Positions 45,401 to 55,690 are shown, counted from the first letter of the stretch. The stretch is DNA of 60,000 nucleotides from Membranipora membranacea (GCA_914767715.1 OU612065.1:33482001-33542000), one strand, 5' to 3'. The notes: generated by a model not told the origin, from the sequence alone. A program made the numbers and translations.

Positions 45401-45855
45401 CTACAGAATTTGTTGTATTGTTGTGTCAGACTTCTTTTGAAGACAGCATATATTCACTCATGATGGGTTGATATCGATCTGCTCTCACTCATTCCAACTT
45501 CAACAAGTCAACTTTATCAGTTAAAAACATTAGCATTCAGTTTGGCTGCAACTTTATTAAAAATTCTGAATCGTTTATTTTGGTTTAACCCTTGGTTTAA
45601 CTCTGTGTGTTATTGTAATATTTTTGTTGTTGTAGATACATCAGTGGGCTGAGGGGAGATAATCCAGTAAAGGTCACAAACTGGGAGAGAGAGCTTATAC
45701 CAGAACAGATCCCTCCACCTAATCCTAGTCGTGTGCCTGGTCACTGGTTAGCTCAGGGTGCGGGCTCTCACGGCACTGTCCTCAATGCTCTGCACTCACT
45801 CCGGGATCTCATGATGCAGGATTCTCTGAGACTGAAGAAGGCTTACCTACTTTAG
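27456..45855 (+). CDS. PBRM1: Polybromo-1 (BAF180), subunit of the PBAF chromatin remodeller
   Basis: This is a nuclear targeting subunit of SWI/SNF (PBAF) complexes, whose bromodomains read acetylated histones. Coding exons: 27456-27551, 27810-27907, 28210-28357, 28855-29088, 29375-29634, 30096-30350, 30887-31055, 31288-31350, 31584-31680, 31928-32097, 32503-32634, 33722-33903, 34780-34906, 35218-35385, 35814-35951, 36334-36401, 36893-37016, 37420-37617, 38029-38114, 38429-38567, 38813-38914, 39243-39494, 39935-40098, 40460-40635, 41081-41256, 41616-41798, 42833-42952, 43273-43534, 43925-44212, 44698-44914, 45636-45855. Phases agree at every junction, giving about 1,703 residues (human about 1,689). 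Order: six bromodomains, two BAH domains, HMG box, P/Q-rich linker, conserved C-terminus. The start MPPKRRAS parallels the basic start of animal homologues. The exon 12-13 junction is the least certain. Confidence 0.95.
27810..28357 (+). CDS. PBRM1: PBRM1 exons 2-3: bromodomain 1
   Basis: Exon 2 (27810-27907) opens the domain with ELFDTIRNHKLADGRLLCEA. Exon 3 (28210-28357) continues APEYYESIKQPIDLLKIQQK and reaches the acetyl-lysine-binding Asn in KNAKSYY (about residue 108). PEYY replaces the usual PDYY. The domain finishes at the start of exon 4 (EYKDSVELW). Confidence 0.93.
28602..28716. repeat. Hairpin element in PBRM1 intron 3
   Basis: The arms CAAGTTTGATC and GATCAAACTTG form the outer part and the inner arms AGTTGCTC/GAGCAACT the inner part of an imperfect foldback of about 115 bp. 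MITE-like; no target duplication was identified. Confidence 0.55.
28855..29634 (+). CDS. PBRM1: PBRM1 exons 4-5: bromodomain 2
   Basis: Exon 4 (28855-29088) ends bromodomain 1 and starts bromodomain 2 (CQQLLDAFKKL, RLLCEIFMTLP). Exon 5 (29375-29634) holds PIYYDVIKQPIALDTI and the binding Asn in LKNAMDFNEPGS (about residue 235). The acceptor of exon 4 is a tandem TAG-CAG, so one Gln may be included or skipped. Either version keeps the frame. Confidence 0.92.
30096..31350 (+). CDS. PBRM1: PBRM1 exons 6-8: acidic linker and bromodomain 3
   Basis: Exon 6 (30096-30350) begins with a very acidic run of Asp and Glu, and then starts the domain (DPYWLLFKAIATHTDDKG). Exon 7 (30887-31055) holds FPDYYDDIANPISLTQIK and the Asn in FENAKEYNADES. 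Exon 8 (31288-31350) closes the last helix. Confidence 0.92.
31584..33903 (+). CDS. PBRM1: PBRM1 exons 9-12: basic RG/AT-hook-like linker and bromodomain 4
   Basis: Exon 9 (31584-31680) and the start of exon 10 (31928-32097) encode an Arg/Gly/Ala-rich linker with GRRGARASRGAK and the AT-hook-like KGRGRGRPS. Bromodomain 4 follows: LLGIYHSVYD in exon 10, YPAYYEHITEPIDMTMIEEK in exon 11 (32503-32634), and FNNARSFNEDGS with the binding Asn in exon 12 (33722-33903). Confidence 0.9.
34269..34319 (+). CDS. PBRM1: Possible 51-bp cassette exon between PBRM1 exons 12 and 13
   Basis: The segment lies between a good acceptor (AATTGTTACAG) and donor (CATCAG|GTAACA). It is open in the required phase 2 and keeps the frame (51 bp). 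It would add FTKQELVSLFNALNAIR between bromodomains 4 and 5, a place where length varies in the family. Splicing signals and phase support it, but I recognise no homology, so it may be an optional exon or chance. Confidence 0.4.
34780..35951 (+). CDS. PBRM1: PBRM1 exons 13-15: bromodomain 5
   Basis: Exon 13 (34780-34906) starts after a weak acceptor (TATTTGAAG) that is needed to keep frame, and encodes SPLQDKLNDLYETVK. Exon 14 (35218-35385) holds FPEYYEVIRKPIDLHRI and FDNAMMFNEPDS with the binding Asn. Exon 15 (35814-35951) ends the domain and begins bromodomain 6. Confidence 0.88.
36334..37617 (+). CDS. PBRM1: PBRM1 exons 16-18: bromodomain 6
   Basis: Exon 16 (36334-36401) encodes DEDGRLYIDSLNEMDEALCK. 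Exon 17 (36893-37016) encodes the middle with ICENSRELSRTDS. Exon 18 (37420-37617) carries the last helix (EIQKHFIIVRDNVC) and a basic linker. This is the most diverged of the six bromodomains, as in other animals. An Asn is present at the place of the canonical binding residue (about 833), within CENSR. Confidence 0.88.
38029..39494 (+). CDS. PBRM1: PBRM1 exons 19-22: BAH domain 1
   Basis: Exon 19 (38029-38114) opens with YQSGDFIYI. Exon 20 (38429-38567) has the core WLYGGWFYRPHETFHL. Exon 21 (38813-38914) has VVGRCYVMYVKEYF. Exon 22 (39243-39494) has DVYVCESRYSKKTKQF and a Pro/Lys-rich linker. BAH domains are protein-interaction modules that bind nucleosomes or partners. Confidence 0.92.
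39935..41256 (+). CDS. PBRM1: PBRM1 exons 23-25: BAH domain 2
   Basis: Exon 23 (39935-40098) has YKLGDCVEI. Exon 24 (40460-40635) has WLMFIGPSFLRPEAIDHTPA, LFYHKELLLS and KCAILWVKDYA. Exon 25 (41081-41256) has RPTEIIEENIFVCESKY and DEIYYFPKK. The motif order equals BAH domain 2 of animal PBRM1. Confidence 0.92.
41616..41798 (+). CDS. PBRM1: PBRM1 exon 26: linker whose 3' end seeded a minisatellite
   Basis: This 61-residue linker (MASPLLYKLCAEAYIQEP onward) ends TAASTGKK. It joins BAH domain 2 to the HMG box. Its final 48 or so coding bases and the start of the next intron form the founder unit of the 65-bp tandem array that follows directly. Confidence 0.88.
41799..42549 (+). repeat. 65-bp minisatellite made of the exon 26/donor boundary
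   Basis: About eleven units follow the true donor at 41799, most of them 65 bp, with two of 59 bp. Each unit is intron start (GTATGTTATATAATAC) plus a copy of the exon 26 end (from TGTGTCACC to GGTAAAAAG). Donor-like GT sites therefore recur at 41864, 41929, 41988, 42053, 42118, 42183, 42242, 42307, 42372, 42437 and 42502, most reading AAG|GTATGT. Units differ by scattered substitutions, so the array is not brand new. Confidence 0.93.
42833..43534 (+). CDS. PBRM1: PBRM1 exons 27-28: HMG box
   Basis: Exon 27 (42833-42952) starts KRKKHHITSFQLFANSVRAE and contains SFGEISQLIAAK. Exon 28 (43273-43534) continues with WRSLTDEEQGKFKEQA. Together they make one HMG box of about 60 residues, a DNA-bending module. 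It passes into a charged helix and then a Gln/Pro-rich stretch. Confidence 0.9.
43925..44914 (+). CDS. PBRM1: PBRM1 exons 29-30: P/Q-rich linker with GFPPQQQ repeats
   Basis: Exon 29 (43925-44212) encodes tandem seven-residue repeats of the type QQQGFPP, then a low-complexity Pro/Gln/Met region. Exon 30 (44698-44914) is Pro-rich and ends SHSDVYMR, which begins the conserved C-terminal segment. Similar Pro/Gln-rich linkers follow the HMG box in vertebrate PBRM1, though without these exact repeats. Confidence 0.85.
45125..45367 (+). repeat. 27-bp minisatellite, nine units, in PBRM1 intron 30
   Basis: Nine almost identical tandem units (GATAACAGTTACTTGTCCAG plus CGGGTGA) form the array; one carries a G-to-T change in the last codon. 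As the unit is nine codons, the array is open on the plus strand and reads ITVTCPAGE repeatedly. No start codon and no acceptor support it, so it is treated as intronic. Confidence 0.95.
45636..45855 (+). CDS. PBRM1: PBRM1 exon 31: conserved C-terminus and stop
   Basis: The last coding exon encodes RYISGLRGDN, then PGHWLAQGAGSHGTVLNAL and LRDLMMQDSLRLKKAYLL before TAG at 45853-45855. The W, HWL and LRDLM...AY positions match the C-terminus of animal PBRM1, which shows that the gene is complete. Confidence 0.92.
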
Positions 45856-48529
45856 CCTGTAATTCTAATTTATGAAGTGGTGGAATGCTAACAACCTGAT
45901 AAGTGTTATCATAAAGGCAAAAAGACGCAACAATCAATGTGTTTTTGGTTTGCTGTTCAATGTAAACTACAACTTTTTCCTGCTCATCTTACATCTGCGT
46001 GTGTTAAGGAGTAACAATAAGTATCTGTGTAAAATTTGTCTTTAGTATAGGTGTATATTACGTGTCGGTCATGTTTTTATGTTACATCATAAGTATGTAC
46101 ATGTGTACTACATCATTAGTATATGTGTAGGCATATGTTACATCATCATTACATCATCAGTTTTTGTGTAAATTACATCATCAGTTTATGTGTACATTAC
46201 ATCATTATTAAATGCGTATATTATAGTTAACTTTGGGTTATCATTTATTATAGGATAGTTTTTTAATCATTTGCGGTTACATTGTTTTTATTTTCAGCAA
46301 CTAACCCAGTCAAATGTGTTCATGCAATAATTGTTTTAATATTTTACAGCATTTACTTTTAACCTTGAACTGTATCATTAAATTCTGTACAGGTACAATT
46401 ATTCCCCTCTGACGTATTAAATATCTTGTGTAAATATAATTATTTGAAAAAACGTCTACGACGGGTTCTGTCTAGAATTCGGTTGAAATTTCTACTTATA
46501 TGACAACCCAAACACTACTGATTTTAAACAAAAAAGTTTACTGACTCGCCTCTATTTCATCTTTAGCGCTGTCGGTTCATAGCTTAATTTGGTTATTTTG
46601 CAATCTTACAATTGAGAACCGGAGAGAAATAATGCGCCAGTGTTCTGATTGGTAGTTTAAATTTTCATAACAAATGAAGCCTGTGACTGATAGTGGAGTT
46701 GGGAAAGATCCACTGATGAATTCTTTCTCTGATCATAACTTCTCACAGGGTAGTCACAGAAACATGAAATCTGAACATACTATTGAAAAATACATGGAGA
46801 ATACCGAGTATGTTACACCAAGTCTGCATGTTTATGGATTTGAGAGACTGTAAATATGGCAATTGTACTCAATATTAAATTTGAAATAATATTTTTCCGT
46901 TTTGAACACCCTGAGATTATATCAGTTGCAACTGTCCATAGCTTATTTGCGGTACACCTGCAAAAACTCAAGCAAACGGATCGATGGACTGCCCAAAATG
47001 TGATCAAGGTACAAGAACAGCGTTTCATTTTTCAACCTCTTCAACCATCAGAACTTCAGATTGACTCTGTTCCATATACATTTAGATATATGACTATGTT
47101 ATTTAAATTCGTTTTCCGGAAGGTTTGTGTTTTATCGTTCCACGTAATCTGAACTCTGGTTGGCTCGTCCACAATGTCCCATCCACCAGAGAAAAGATGC
47201 AATGTTGACACAACTGGTGACCGATGTGGCTGAGGCTCATTAAAAAGGTAATCATGAAAATCATTCCTCAAGCTAATCTGAATCTTGCACTACATACAGG
47301 TCAGCTGTGTAAAGGGTGAGAGGGTGTCCCGCCCTCCCTGATGAAAAATCAAGGAGTTCAGCCGTTCAAAAGGGTTGTGTCAGGACTTGTCTCTCTTTCT
47401 ATGGGTGCTGAAAAGATGAGATTGTAGCTCCGCATTTTTTGTGCATGTTTCAAAGGGAGCAGATCACGTTATTTTTTGGCTTCGAGCCAGCCATTAAAAG
47501 ATTGAAACAAAATTCATAGTGATTTTGACGTTTTTTATTCATTTATTTATTGAGGTTTTCTCAAAGCTTATAATTAAAGTGAATTAGAAAGAACTTGTTG
47601 ACCTCACATTAACATTATATGCTGACTATGGGACAAGAAATTACAACAGATCCAATTCAACTGTGCAGTTAACAATACAATATATACAAAAAAAAATAAT
47701 AAAAATATTCAATAACAAATAGCAATGTATTACTTCGAATGCCAGATATAATATAGGTCCTGCCTGAAAAAGTCAAAAAATGATTTGGGATTACATTAAT
47801 TTATTTCATTTTATTGTTATTCAAATGAATCATCTATTAATTTAACAATTTTTAATCTAAATTCAATCTTGTTGTAGTCTAGGTGCTCAGGCGGCTCAGA
47901 TTTGAGTTAGTGGCATTTCATCATCAACCACTCCAACGTTAGAATTGGGTGGTCGATAATGTAACGCCACTAACTTGTATTGTAGCTGTCTGAGCACTTA
48001 GACTAATCTTGTTGTAAAAAAAAGCTCAAGGGCACTGTTAGGACGATGCATGTATTATATTGCATTGTTCAGTATCGGGTATGACAGGAATATGAAACGT
48101 GTACAACAAATGCATGTTTTTGAGCCTTACAGTGCTGTGATTATATAGTCCTGATTATATAGCCCTGATTATATAGGACAATGACTGACAAATGTTCTAC
48201 CATCCCTCCCCTGGGGCCATCACAGTCTCTCATTGCACTAGATTTCACTGAACTTCAAATGATTTAATAATGACTTTTTTTACAGAACCAAATTAAAGGA
48301 GAATTATTATTTATTCATGATGATATAAATTTCAAAAAATGCTAACGAATGAGGGTTTGAGATAATTGCAATAAAAAAATCAATTGTGCTCGCTGAAAGG
48401 TAATATGAGATTTGATGCTTTCACTTAATAAATGTAACCCTATCAAGCTATGAATTATTTAGTGTCATACCAATTTTTTTATCACTGCCGATTCACATTA
48501 ATCTAGAGTTCTGGCGTAGGATAGGCGAA
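45856..48529. other. PBRM1 3' flank and intergenic region
   Basis: The first few hundred bases should be PBRM1 3' UTR. They contain repeated ACATCATCA stretches (46080-46210) and ATTAAA hexamers near 46377 and 46416 that could serve as poly(A) signals. Open frames of 59 residues (46674-46853) and 98 residues (46856-47152) lie side by side but have no family I recognise. A MITE is at 47876-48004, and three 13-bp repeats of GATTATATAG type lie at 48139-48178. I see no other gene. Confidence 0.5.
47876..48004. mobile_element. MITE, family with AGTCTAAGTGC ends (copy 2)
   Basis: This 129-bp element starts AGTCTAGGTGCTCAG and ends CTGAGCACTTAGACT. It is flanked by a perfect 11-bp duplication AATCTTGTTGT (47865-47875 and 48005-48015). 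The ends match the copy at 16240-16330 while the interior differs, as expected for internally variable non-autonomous elements. Confidence 0.85.
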
Positions 48530-51500
48530 ATGCTGGCGACACTGAAATACAGACAATATGGTAAGTAATTCTGCTCATAAGCTGTTAGCTGACTTCAAAG
48601 TGAACATGCAATTTGTATGATATCTGAATCACATACCATGGCCTATATTTTGTTCTTTTTGATTAGAAGGACTAAATCATTAAAAACTATAAGATATTTA
48701 CATAATCACTGAACATAAAATATGACAGTTCCACAAATTTTTGACTTGTTAGGCTTCTTCTTAACCTATTACTTTGTATCTTTTGTTTTTGTAAAGTTAT
48801 TTTTATTTTTATGGTTTATTGTAATGTAACACAGTGATTCAGTGTTGATTGAAACAAAAATAAAATTTGAAATCAACAGTCCTTTTAATAAACACCTCAC
48901 TGTGAAGCGGATCGGATTTTGAAAAAAGGTCAATATTCTATGGCATATGCCAATATGTCAATATGCCAATATGCCAATATGCCAATATGCAATAGCCTGT
49001 TTGTGCAAAAGTTTCTGTCCCATTTTATTCACAGTCGTTTAAAAACTAAAACAATAGCATTGATAGATGATATTTGGAGCATCCCTAAACAATGTTGTAT
49101 TTAGATGTTGTTGCTGTCAATCAACATAGAGTCCATCATATACCCAAAGATTATAAATACTGTCATTGATACACCTTTACTGTAGTTATTTGTTATTCCA
49201 CAGTCATCATTAAAAGTGGGAATGTGTTCACTTTCACATCATTATCTCGATAGTGACTTGATATTTTCGGATCCCAATATTATTTTTTAAACAACTGGCC
49301 CTTCTCCTGAGGACACAAATAGCGCTTAGCAAGAGTCTTGAGCTGAATATTTAAAGGGAAAGTTTTTCAAACTCAGCTGATTCTGGTTGTGTAGCCTACT
49401 GATCTTGAGAGACAAGAAGCCAGAAACTCTTTGGTCAATCAAATAATAATATCAACAATAATATGATAAAAGTTTATTTTTATAACGCTTAATAAAATTA
49501 TTAGGAACAATAATTTCTAAACGAAATCATATCCCAAATAAGTAACATTGCATATCTGAACTCTATTGCAGCTGTTATGCTTCTAGCAACTGTCGTCTTC
49601 TCTACTGGCAGCGGCAGCAGAGCAGTTTGGTCAATGCGCTTTCAAAAGTACTACACTTCATCAACAGATGGATACCCAGCGACCACTTTGGAATCTCACA
49701 GTACTCTTCACTGTATAAGTCTCTGTACAATCAACAGAAATACGTGTGAGATGAAGACACCACCTATGTTATTATTCATTATTTTAATGGTCCAAACACA
49801 CTTGGCGGTTGCAACCTCAGAGGTTTGCACAACGTCACTTTTGTTAACATATATGCTGACAGCAGCCTCAACTGATCCTCAGAGGTTTGATCAGCGATTG
49901 TAACCTCAGAGTGCAGAGCAGTTTGCATGACGTCACATTACTAACATATAAGCCTCAGCTAATCCTTTTTAATGTTAATTGAAGATCCTCGGAGGTTGCA
50001 ACCTCTCTCAGTGCATTACGACCATTGTATCATTAATTTTACCATTGGGCATATGCTAGCTGTTTTATTCGCCTTTATCGAAATTTAATCACTGTATCAT
50101 TTTAACAGTACTGGCAGGATATTGAAAATCATATAGGAGAGAATGTGACAAGCCCTATTTTGCTGTTTCCTATGGCCAGTTTAAGTGTTAAACTAGTAAT
50201 AGACAAGGAGTTCTAGTATATTCTCAATCTTGTTCGAACTTGAAGATGGTTTGTACCATAGCAGGCAACCCCATTTTTTGCCATACTTATTTTCAGCCAT
50301 GTAGTGAAACTCAGGTTTTTCAGCAGTAAAAAATGATATAGCAGTCGTAGATTTATGGGCTTGTACAGTATAGTCGATTCAACACCACACACCTTCATCA
50401 TATTTTGGCAGCGATTGACAATTTCTATCAATCACCCAGAAAAGCTTCAAACTTTTTTACTCTCAAATTATCTACAGCAGTACCAGGTGTCTGGCTATGA
50501 AATACTTTGTCTTTGTGTAGCTTTTAACTTTTGAACCGTTAAATTTAGAAATGAATTCTTCTATTTTTATATTCCCAGGTAAAGCATCAGTATTTTTTAA
50601 AGAGCAAGCTGCTGCTAAGTTTGGTAGATGCCATCTTTATACCCGAGAAGTTGTAATTGGACAGATTCAGCGCCTACAGCGGGAGTACTTTGAAGACAGC
50701 ATTCTCATTTACATCTATGGAGGTGGGTGATAATCAGAAACATGTGACCTGTACGAGATTTTCAATCTGATTACTTGTCTGAGAACGCCTCACTGATATA
50801 ATGAAATAGTGTAAAAGGCAGTTACATATTGGCCTTTCTGTTATAGAGATGTACTTGAAATTTAATGGTTTGTGCTAGAATAACAACAAGCATGCTAATC
50901 TTTCTGTTTCCCTGGCCCAAAACAATAAATTAAATGGAACACCGTGCTTCCATAGTGTGTATTTACCAAGAAATTGTGATAATCTTGCACACAGATTTCT
51001 CCAAAAATTTGTTGACATCTGTGAAGTATAGCAAATCACAGTATGTATTTTGTACCGCATTTTGCCCGTAATGTTGTCTGGGCTAACTAGCAACAACCTC
51101 TCTGCTTTATCTTACAGTTTTGGAATGCCCAGACTCATACGTCATGAATCCTGTAAGTTTTACTTGCATTCGATTAGTCACAGAAAGAGTAAATTGGGAA
51201 ACAGCTAAAGCCAACTGTGAGGGGTCTGGGGAGCACCTAGCTGTTTTAAGTACCGTGCCGTCCATCGAGTGGATCCATCAGCATAGGCTTGACTCGCCTG
51301 CAGGTATTTTATTCACCGTAATGCCTATAATGATCAGTAACATTGTAATCTGTGGCTAAACACTTCTCAGTAGCACAAATACTTTTGCAGAAGACTCTTG
51401 TTGTAAGCAATTATATTGAAAAAATAAAAAAACAATGTAATAATCATTAGACAATAAAAGAAACGAAATGGCCACTCACAGTCTTATAAAATGACCGTTT

Positions 51501-52012
51501 TAAAGTGTAGTCATCACAATGTGTAGACAACTCATAAATCTATTGATTTCTGAGATTTAGGAATGTAGAAATTTCTCATCATGGAACAGGAAAAGTCTCG
51601 TGTGGGTAGTATGTGTGGTGTCCAATAACATATCATGATCATATCAATTCGTCATTAAACTAATTTTATTCCCATCTTATCCTTGATCAAGGCAGATGAC
51701 AAAGTTATCTTCTAATTTATCAGGTCCAGGTCAGGTTTGTGGTCTAATAACATGGTCATGCCATTTTGTAATTTTTCAGCGTGGAGAGAACGCCTCTGGA
51801 TTGGACTGGGATTTTTCTCAGATTGGAGATGGTCTGGGAGAATTACAGACCCAGTTTTATTAAGTGATCCTATCTGGGCGTCAGATGAGCCTGACTCTAA
51901 TGACGGAACCACATGTGGCTATCTTATTGACTCAGGTGCATTTTGGACAGATGAGATATTTGATTATGCTTGTGGCACGGAATACTCCTACGTTTGTGAA
52001 TTCAGCATTTAG
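48530..52012 (+). CDS. Secreted apple/PAN-like plus C-type lectin domain protein
   Basis: This is probably an extracellular carbohydrate- or protein-binding lectin. Five exons keep one frame: 48530-48560, 49572-49745, 50579-50722, 51118-51303 and 51780-52012, about 255 residues. The N-terminus MLATLKYRQYAVMLLATVVF looks like a signal peptide. Residues from about 45 to 110 have the Cys pattern of an apple/PAN module (LHCISLC, NTCKAS, GRCHLY). The rest is a long-form C-type lectin domain: LECPDSY, WETAKANCEGSGEHLAVLST, LWIGL, DEPDSNDG, CGYL, YVCEF. EPD stands where sugar-binding members have EPN or QPD, and the usual WND is WTD, so calcium-dependent sugar binding is uncertain. The exon 2 donor (ACGT|GTGAGA) was chosen because it joins in frame to give NTCKAS. 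AATAAA lies at 52073-52078. Confidence 0.82.
48941..48996. repeat. 9-bp microsatellite in lectin intron 1
   Basis: Tandem CAATATGCC units (with one GTC variant) lie inside the first intron of the lectin gene. A 61-residue open frame covers them but is only repeat. Confidence 0.85.
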
Positions 52013-52659
52013 TGTCATGGGGAATTATTGTGAATTGACTAATATAGGAGAAAGAGTTGGGAGAAATTTTCAAATAAATTACTTTCTACGAGATGAAAGC
52101 TGTAGATCCAGTCAATTCAAGCCTGTATGCTCTGACCCAAGATTTTTCTTCCTGCTTGTAAAATCGATTTATGATTATGTTGAAAGTCTGGCTCCAAATG
52201 CCACAAATTTTTACTTAATATAAATTTTTTTCCTTACATAAAACATTCGAGAAGATCCTGCAGCTTTTGGCTATATTCCTAACATCCTTTTCCTGTTAAC
52301 CATGAGTATGCAAGTTAATGTGATAGTTTTGTAATATTGAAAACCAGAAAGTTTAATAAGCTGTGGTCTCCATTCAACGATATGTGATAGTTTTGTAATA
52401 TTGATAACCAGAAAGTTTAATAAGCTGAGGTCTCCATTCAACGATGGATATTTGATCTTGAATCTAGGGCCTTGTGCTGTGATAAGATCTTCAAAATGAT
52501 TAGTTCCAATTAAAGGTGACTTATCAGATAGGATGAGGAGATTAAGCTTTTTCCCTCACTTTGTTTGCCTCTGATTCTGAGTAACAACGTTGTAGAGATC
52601 TGCAGTACTTTATACCTTCTGTTAGCGCAGAGTATCGCATGGAGAGGTGTCTAATCTAA
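52013..52659. other. Lectin 3' UTR and flank with a 63-bp tandem duplication
   Basis: The 3' UTR probably ends soon after AATAAA at 52073. Near 52320-52443 a segment of about 63 bp (GTGATAGTTTTGTAATATTG onward) is repeated twice in tandem with few differences. No gene is seen. Confidence 0.6.
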
Positions 52660-53480
52660 TATCACTACCTTGATTTCTAGCTTTCTCACGCACAGAACAC
52701 AAGCCGTAACCTCTGGTGGCGATGTATCAACATCAGCAAAAACATCAACTGGCTCGCCACAGGGCTGCGTGCTCTCTCCAATTCTGTTTACCCTGTATGT
52801 TGAGACAATAAATACATCTCAAACCAATTTCTCCATACTAAAATACGCTAACGATACCATCATCCTAGAACAAATAAATAGAGGGGAAACCTCCAACATG
52901 CAAGTGGATGTCAACAACATCACCTCCTGGTTCGATAAAAACTATCTTATCATCAACTCTAGCATAACCAATAACTGCTCTTAGCAAATCAACGGCACCA
53001 ACCCAACCCAGACCCACTCACCATCAAAAGAATAACATCGAGTCGACAGGTCAAGATATATAAATACCTAGGCACCATAGTCTCCTTGAAACTTGAATTC
53101 TCAGAGAGTGCTAATCTAGTAACACATAAATTCAGCCAAAGCCTTTATATTATGGAGAGGCTATCAAAACTAGGTGTCAGCCCTTAGACCCTCAAGCTAG
53201 CATATGAGGCGTTTATCGAGAGCGTCATCTCATTCCATCTGGAAATTACCTTTAAACACCTATCAGCCGATGATATTTAAGATCTAAATCATCAGGTCTG
53301 TATAGCCTTCAAACTAAGTGGCGAAAAACTTACATCCAAATCAACAAAATGTCTTCGGATGATTCACCACCACCACCTATGATTTTAGACAGATACCCCT
53401 CAGGACGCTTTATTTTACCCGAGCTCAGAGCAAACCTGAGGAAGTTCTGTTTTAGACACCAAGCTGTATCTGTTTTAAAC
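52660..53480 (+). pseudogene. Decayed CR1/L2-type reverse transcriptase
   Basis: An open stretch (52670-52984) has the palm motif SPQGCVLSPILFTLYVE and then KYANDTIIL, where the catalytic YADD is YAND. After an internal stop, the frame resumes with the downstream motif KYLGTIVSLKLEFSE near 53065 and a helix (HKFSQSLYIMERL). Several stops and frameshifts and the altered catalytic motif show that it is inactive. There is no endonuclease domain upstream, so it is 5'-truncated. Confidence 0.75.
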
Positions 53481-53854
53481 GGATCATTTATGTAGACATT
53501 TTAGGTTTTTATTTTTTCAACCGAGCGCTCAACCAACAAAAGATGTTATCACCAATGGTACATATAATATACATACATACATAGAGTACTAATGGATTTA
53601 TATTTCTCAAGCAGAAAACATCACATAAGCCAACAACATTTACTGTAAATTTCCCTCAAACTTGAACATGAAAGCCTACGATGCTCTTCGTATGTCAATA
53701 TTTTTACTATAATGGAACCACAGGCAAATTCTTATACTTAGATAATCCCCTGTAATGTAGATCTTGCCTGATAATCACCAATATATACTCATACTGCTAC
53801 TGCCATTGTCTGCAGATATGAAACAAAATGCTTCACTCTGCTTTAAAATCATTT

Positions 53855-53938
53855 CAATGCAATGCAATGCGATGCAATGCAATGCAATGTGATCCAATGC
53901 GATCCAATGCGATCCATTGCTATGCAATGCAATGCCAT
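53855..53938. repeat. Pentanucleotide microsatellite
   Basis: Repeats of ATGCA with GATGC, GATCC and similar variants. It has no coding meaning. Confidence 0.85.
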
Positions 53939-54950
53939 TTAAGATAGTGATGATTTTTCATGTTTGTACTATTTGCCGGATCGCCCTGTAAATTCAGCCA
54001 TTAGCCTGTCCAGTAAATAGTTCTTGGACAGCAGTCATTTTTTCAGATTGGCTTTGAAATCTCAGCGTCAGATTAGTAACAACTCAGTTAGGTGAACATC
54101 ACACTTACTTGGTGACCTGAATGGAAGACAGACAGGGGTGCGGCCTAAATGATCTAATTGAAGAGGTTCCAATTCAAGTTCGGATCATTGACCTGCGGTT
54201 TTGATGTTGGCAGGAATCCGCCCTGAACGCAGAATAAATTCCCTCTATCTGTTACATCTATTAGATATGGTTAGGGTGGTTAGATTAAGCGATAATGATT
54301 TGGTTCAAACTATTTATCATGTGATTATACATGACACCAGTCATGCCTATAATTTGTTGACAGTTAAACTGCCCATTAAGGCCCTCTGTGCAAAGGTATC
54401 CAGGGAAATGAGTGGGTTGTCTAATCCCTGATACAATTTGGATTTCCAGACATTAATGTATTGCATATGTATATAATTCTAACCAAGTGAAGCCTCTGCT
54501 GCAGAAATATCCCAGTGCAATGTCTTTGATCAATGAAAACTTAATGAATCCCACCTACTTTTAATCATCTTATCTCTAGATTAAAGTCTTTTTAAGAAAG
54601 GTAGCTGTGGTGCCAATGAGATGCACCATAGATTAGATTTGCTAACAGACTACAAATCCAAAGTTTAGGAAAAACGGTAGGGGAGGCAAAAGTCTGAGGC
54701 GAGTCCGAAGCATCAACAGGAGGGGTGCTGTCAGTTCCTCCCTGAGCAATTTAAGGCATATAATTAGCAAATGGAAATCCCAGAGGAGCTTATTCTAACA
54801 TGGATTATTCAATTTTAGGCCACTCTATTTAGCTTTCTAGGGGAGGCAGTGCCTCCCCGCCTCCCCTGAACTACGGGCCTGGACAAATGTCTTGATTATC
54901 AGCTGGTGGGTGGGTTTGGGCGGATTGATTTTGACTGTCAAAAATATGTT

Positions 54951-55690
54951 TGATTTAGTCCATAAGTCTGATTAATTTTCTTTAGACGGAGGACGAACTG
55001 GAATGAAACCGAGGCTACCAGGATGTGATACATGAGTACATGTAGCCTCAACTTTTTGTTACATCCAAATAAAAAGGCCTTTGAGATGAGACTGGCTAGA
55101 TGCTAACAATCTGCCTAAGAAATTATTATGTTGCAGATAGTATGGATGTTATCATAAGCTAGTTGCCAAATTTGGTTGCGTAATATTACATGGCAAGCAT
55201 AATACCTTGCTTGTCTAATTTGTTTGATAGAAGTTTTAGTAAAATGTGTATAAGATCTAATAAGATCCCTGTGAGATCCCTGGGCACTTTATCTACTTAT
55301 CTGGGTCAGATAGTTATGGGTGTTATCAAGCACTGGCATCGTATTTGTGATGGCAGTCAGTTTTCAGATCAGCGTTCAAAGGCAAGTCCGAATTATTAAC
55401 GAGTGAGTAAGGTGGACGATGCCACCAGATATCTTGTCCTATGTGCGTCTTGTGTATGTTACTTTGTTTGCTGTGAATGGATGGACAAGGTGACCAAATT
55501 TCTGAGGCTCCTAGTATAGCTAGGACCATTGACCTGTTTTTCAATGGCTTTGGATGTTTATGTTGAATGAAAATTCACCGAAAATAGTTTACATAAGGTT
55601 GTCGGTTCTCCATGATAGCAACATTAACTTGATGCTCTAGGGCTCTTGTTTTGATATTTCAAACAATCTAAACCATACAAATGTAATTTT
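54951..55690 (+). repeat. Segmental duplication, copy 1
   Basis: This aligns in the same orientation with 58650-59455. Both include GCATCGTATTTGTGATGGCA, TGTCCTATGTGCGTCTT and TTAACTTGATGCTCT. Indels and substitutions are frequent, so the duplication is old. No gene is seen in either copy. Confidence 0.75.

Noticed and set aside
49577-49903. Single long open frame read straight through lectin exon 2
   Set aside because: Only the first part, up to 49745, fits the apple-like Cys pattern; splicing there to 50579 restores the motif NTCKAS, while the read-through tail has no homology.
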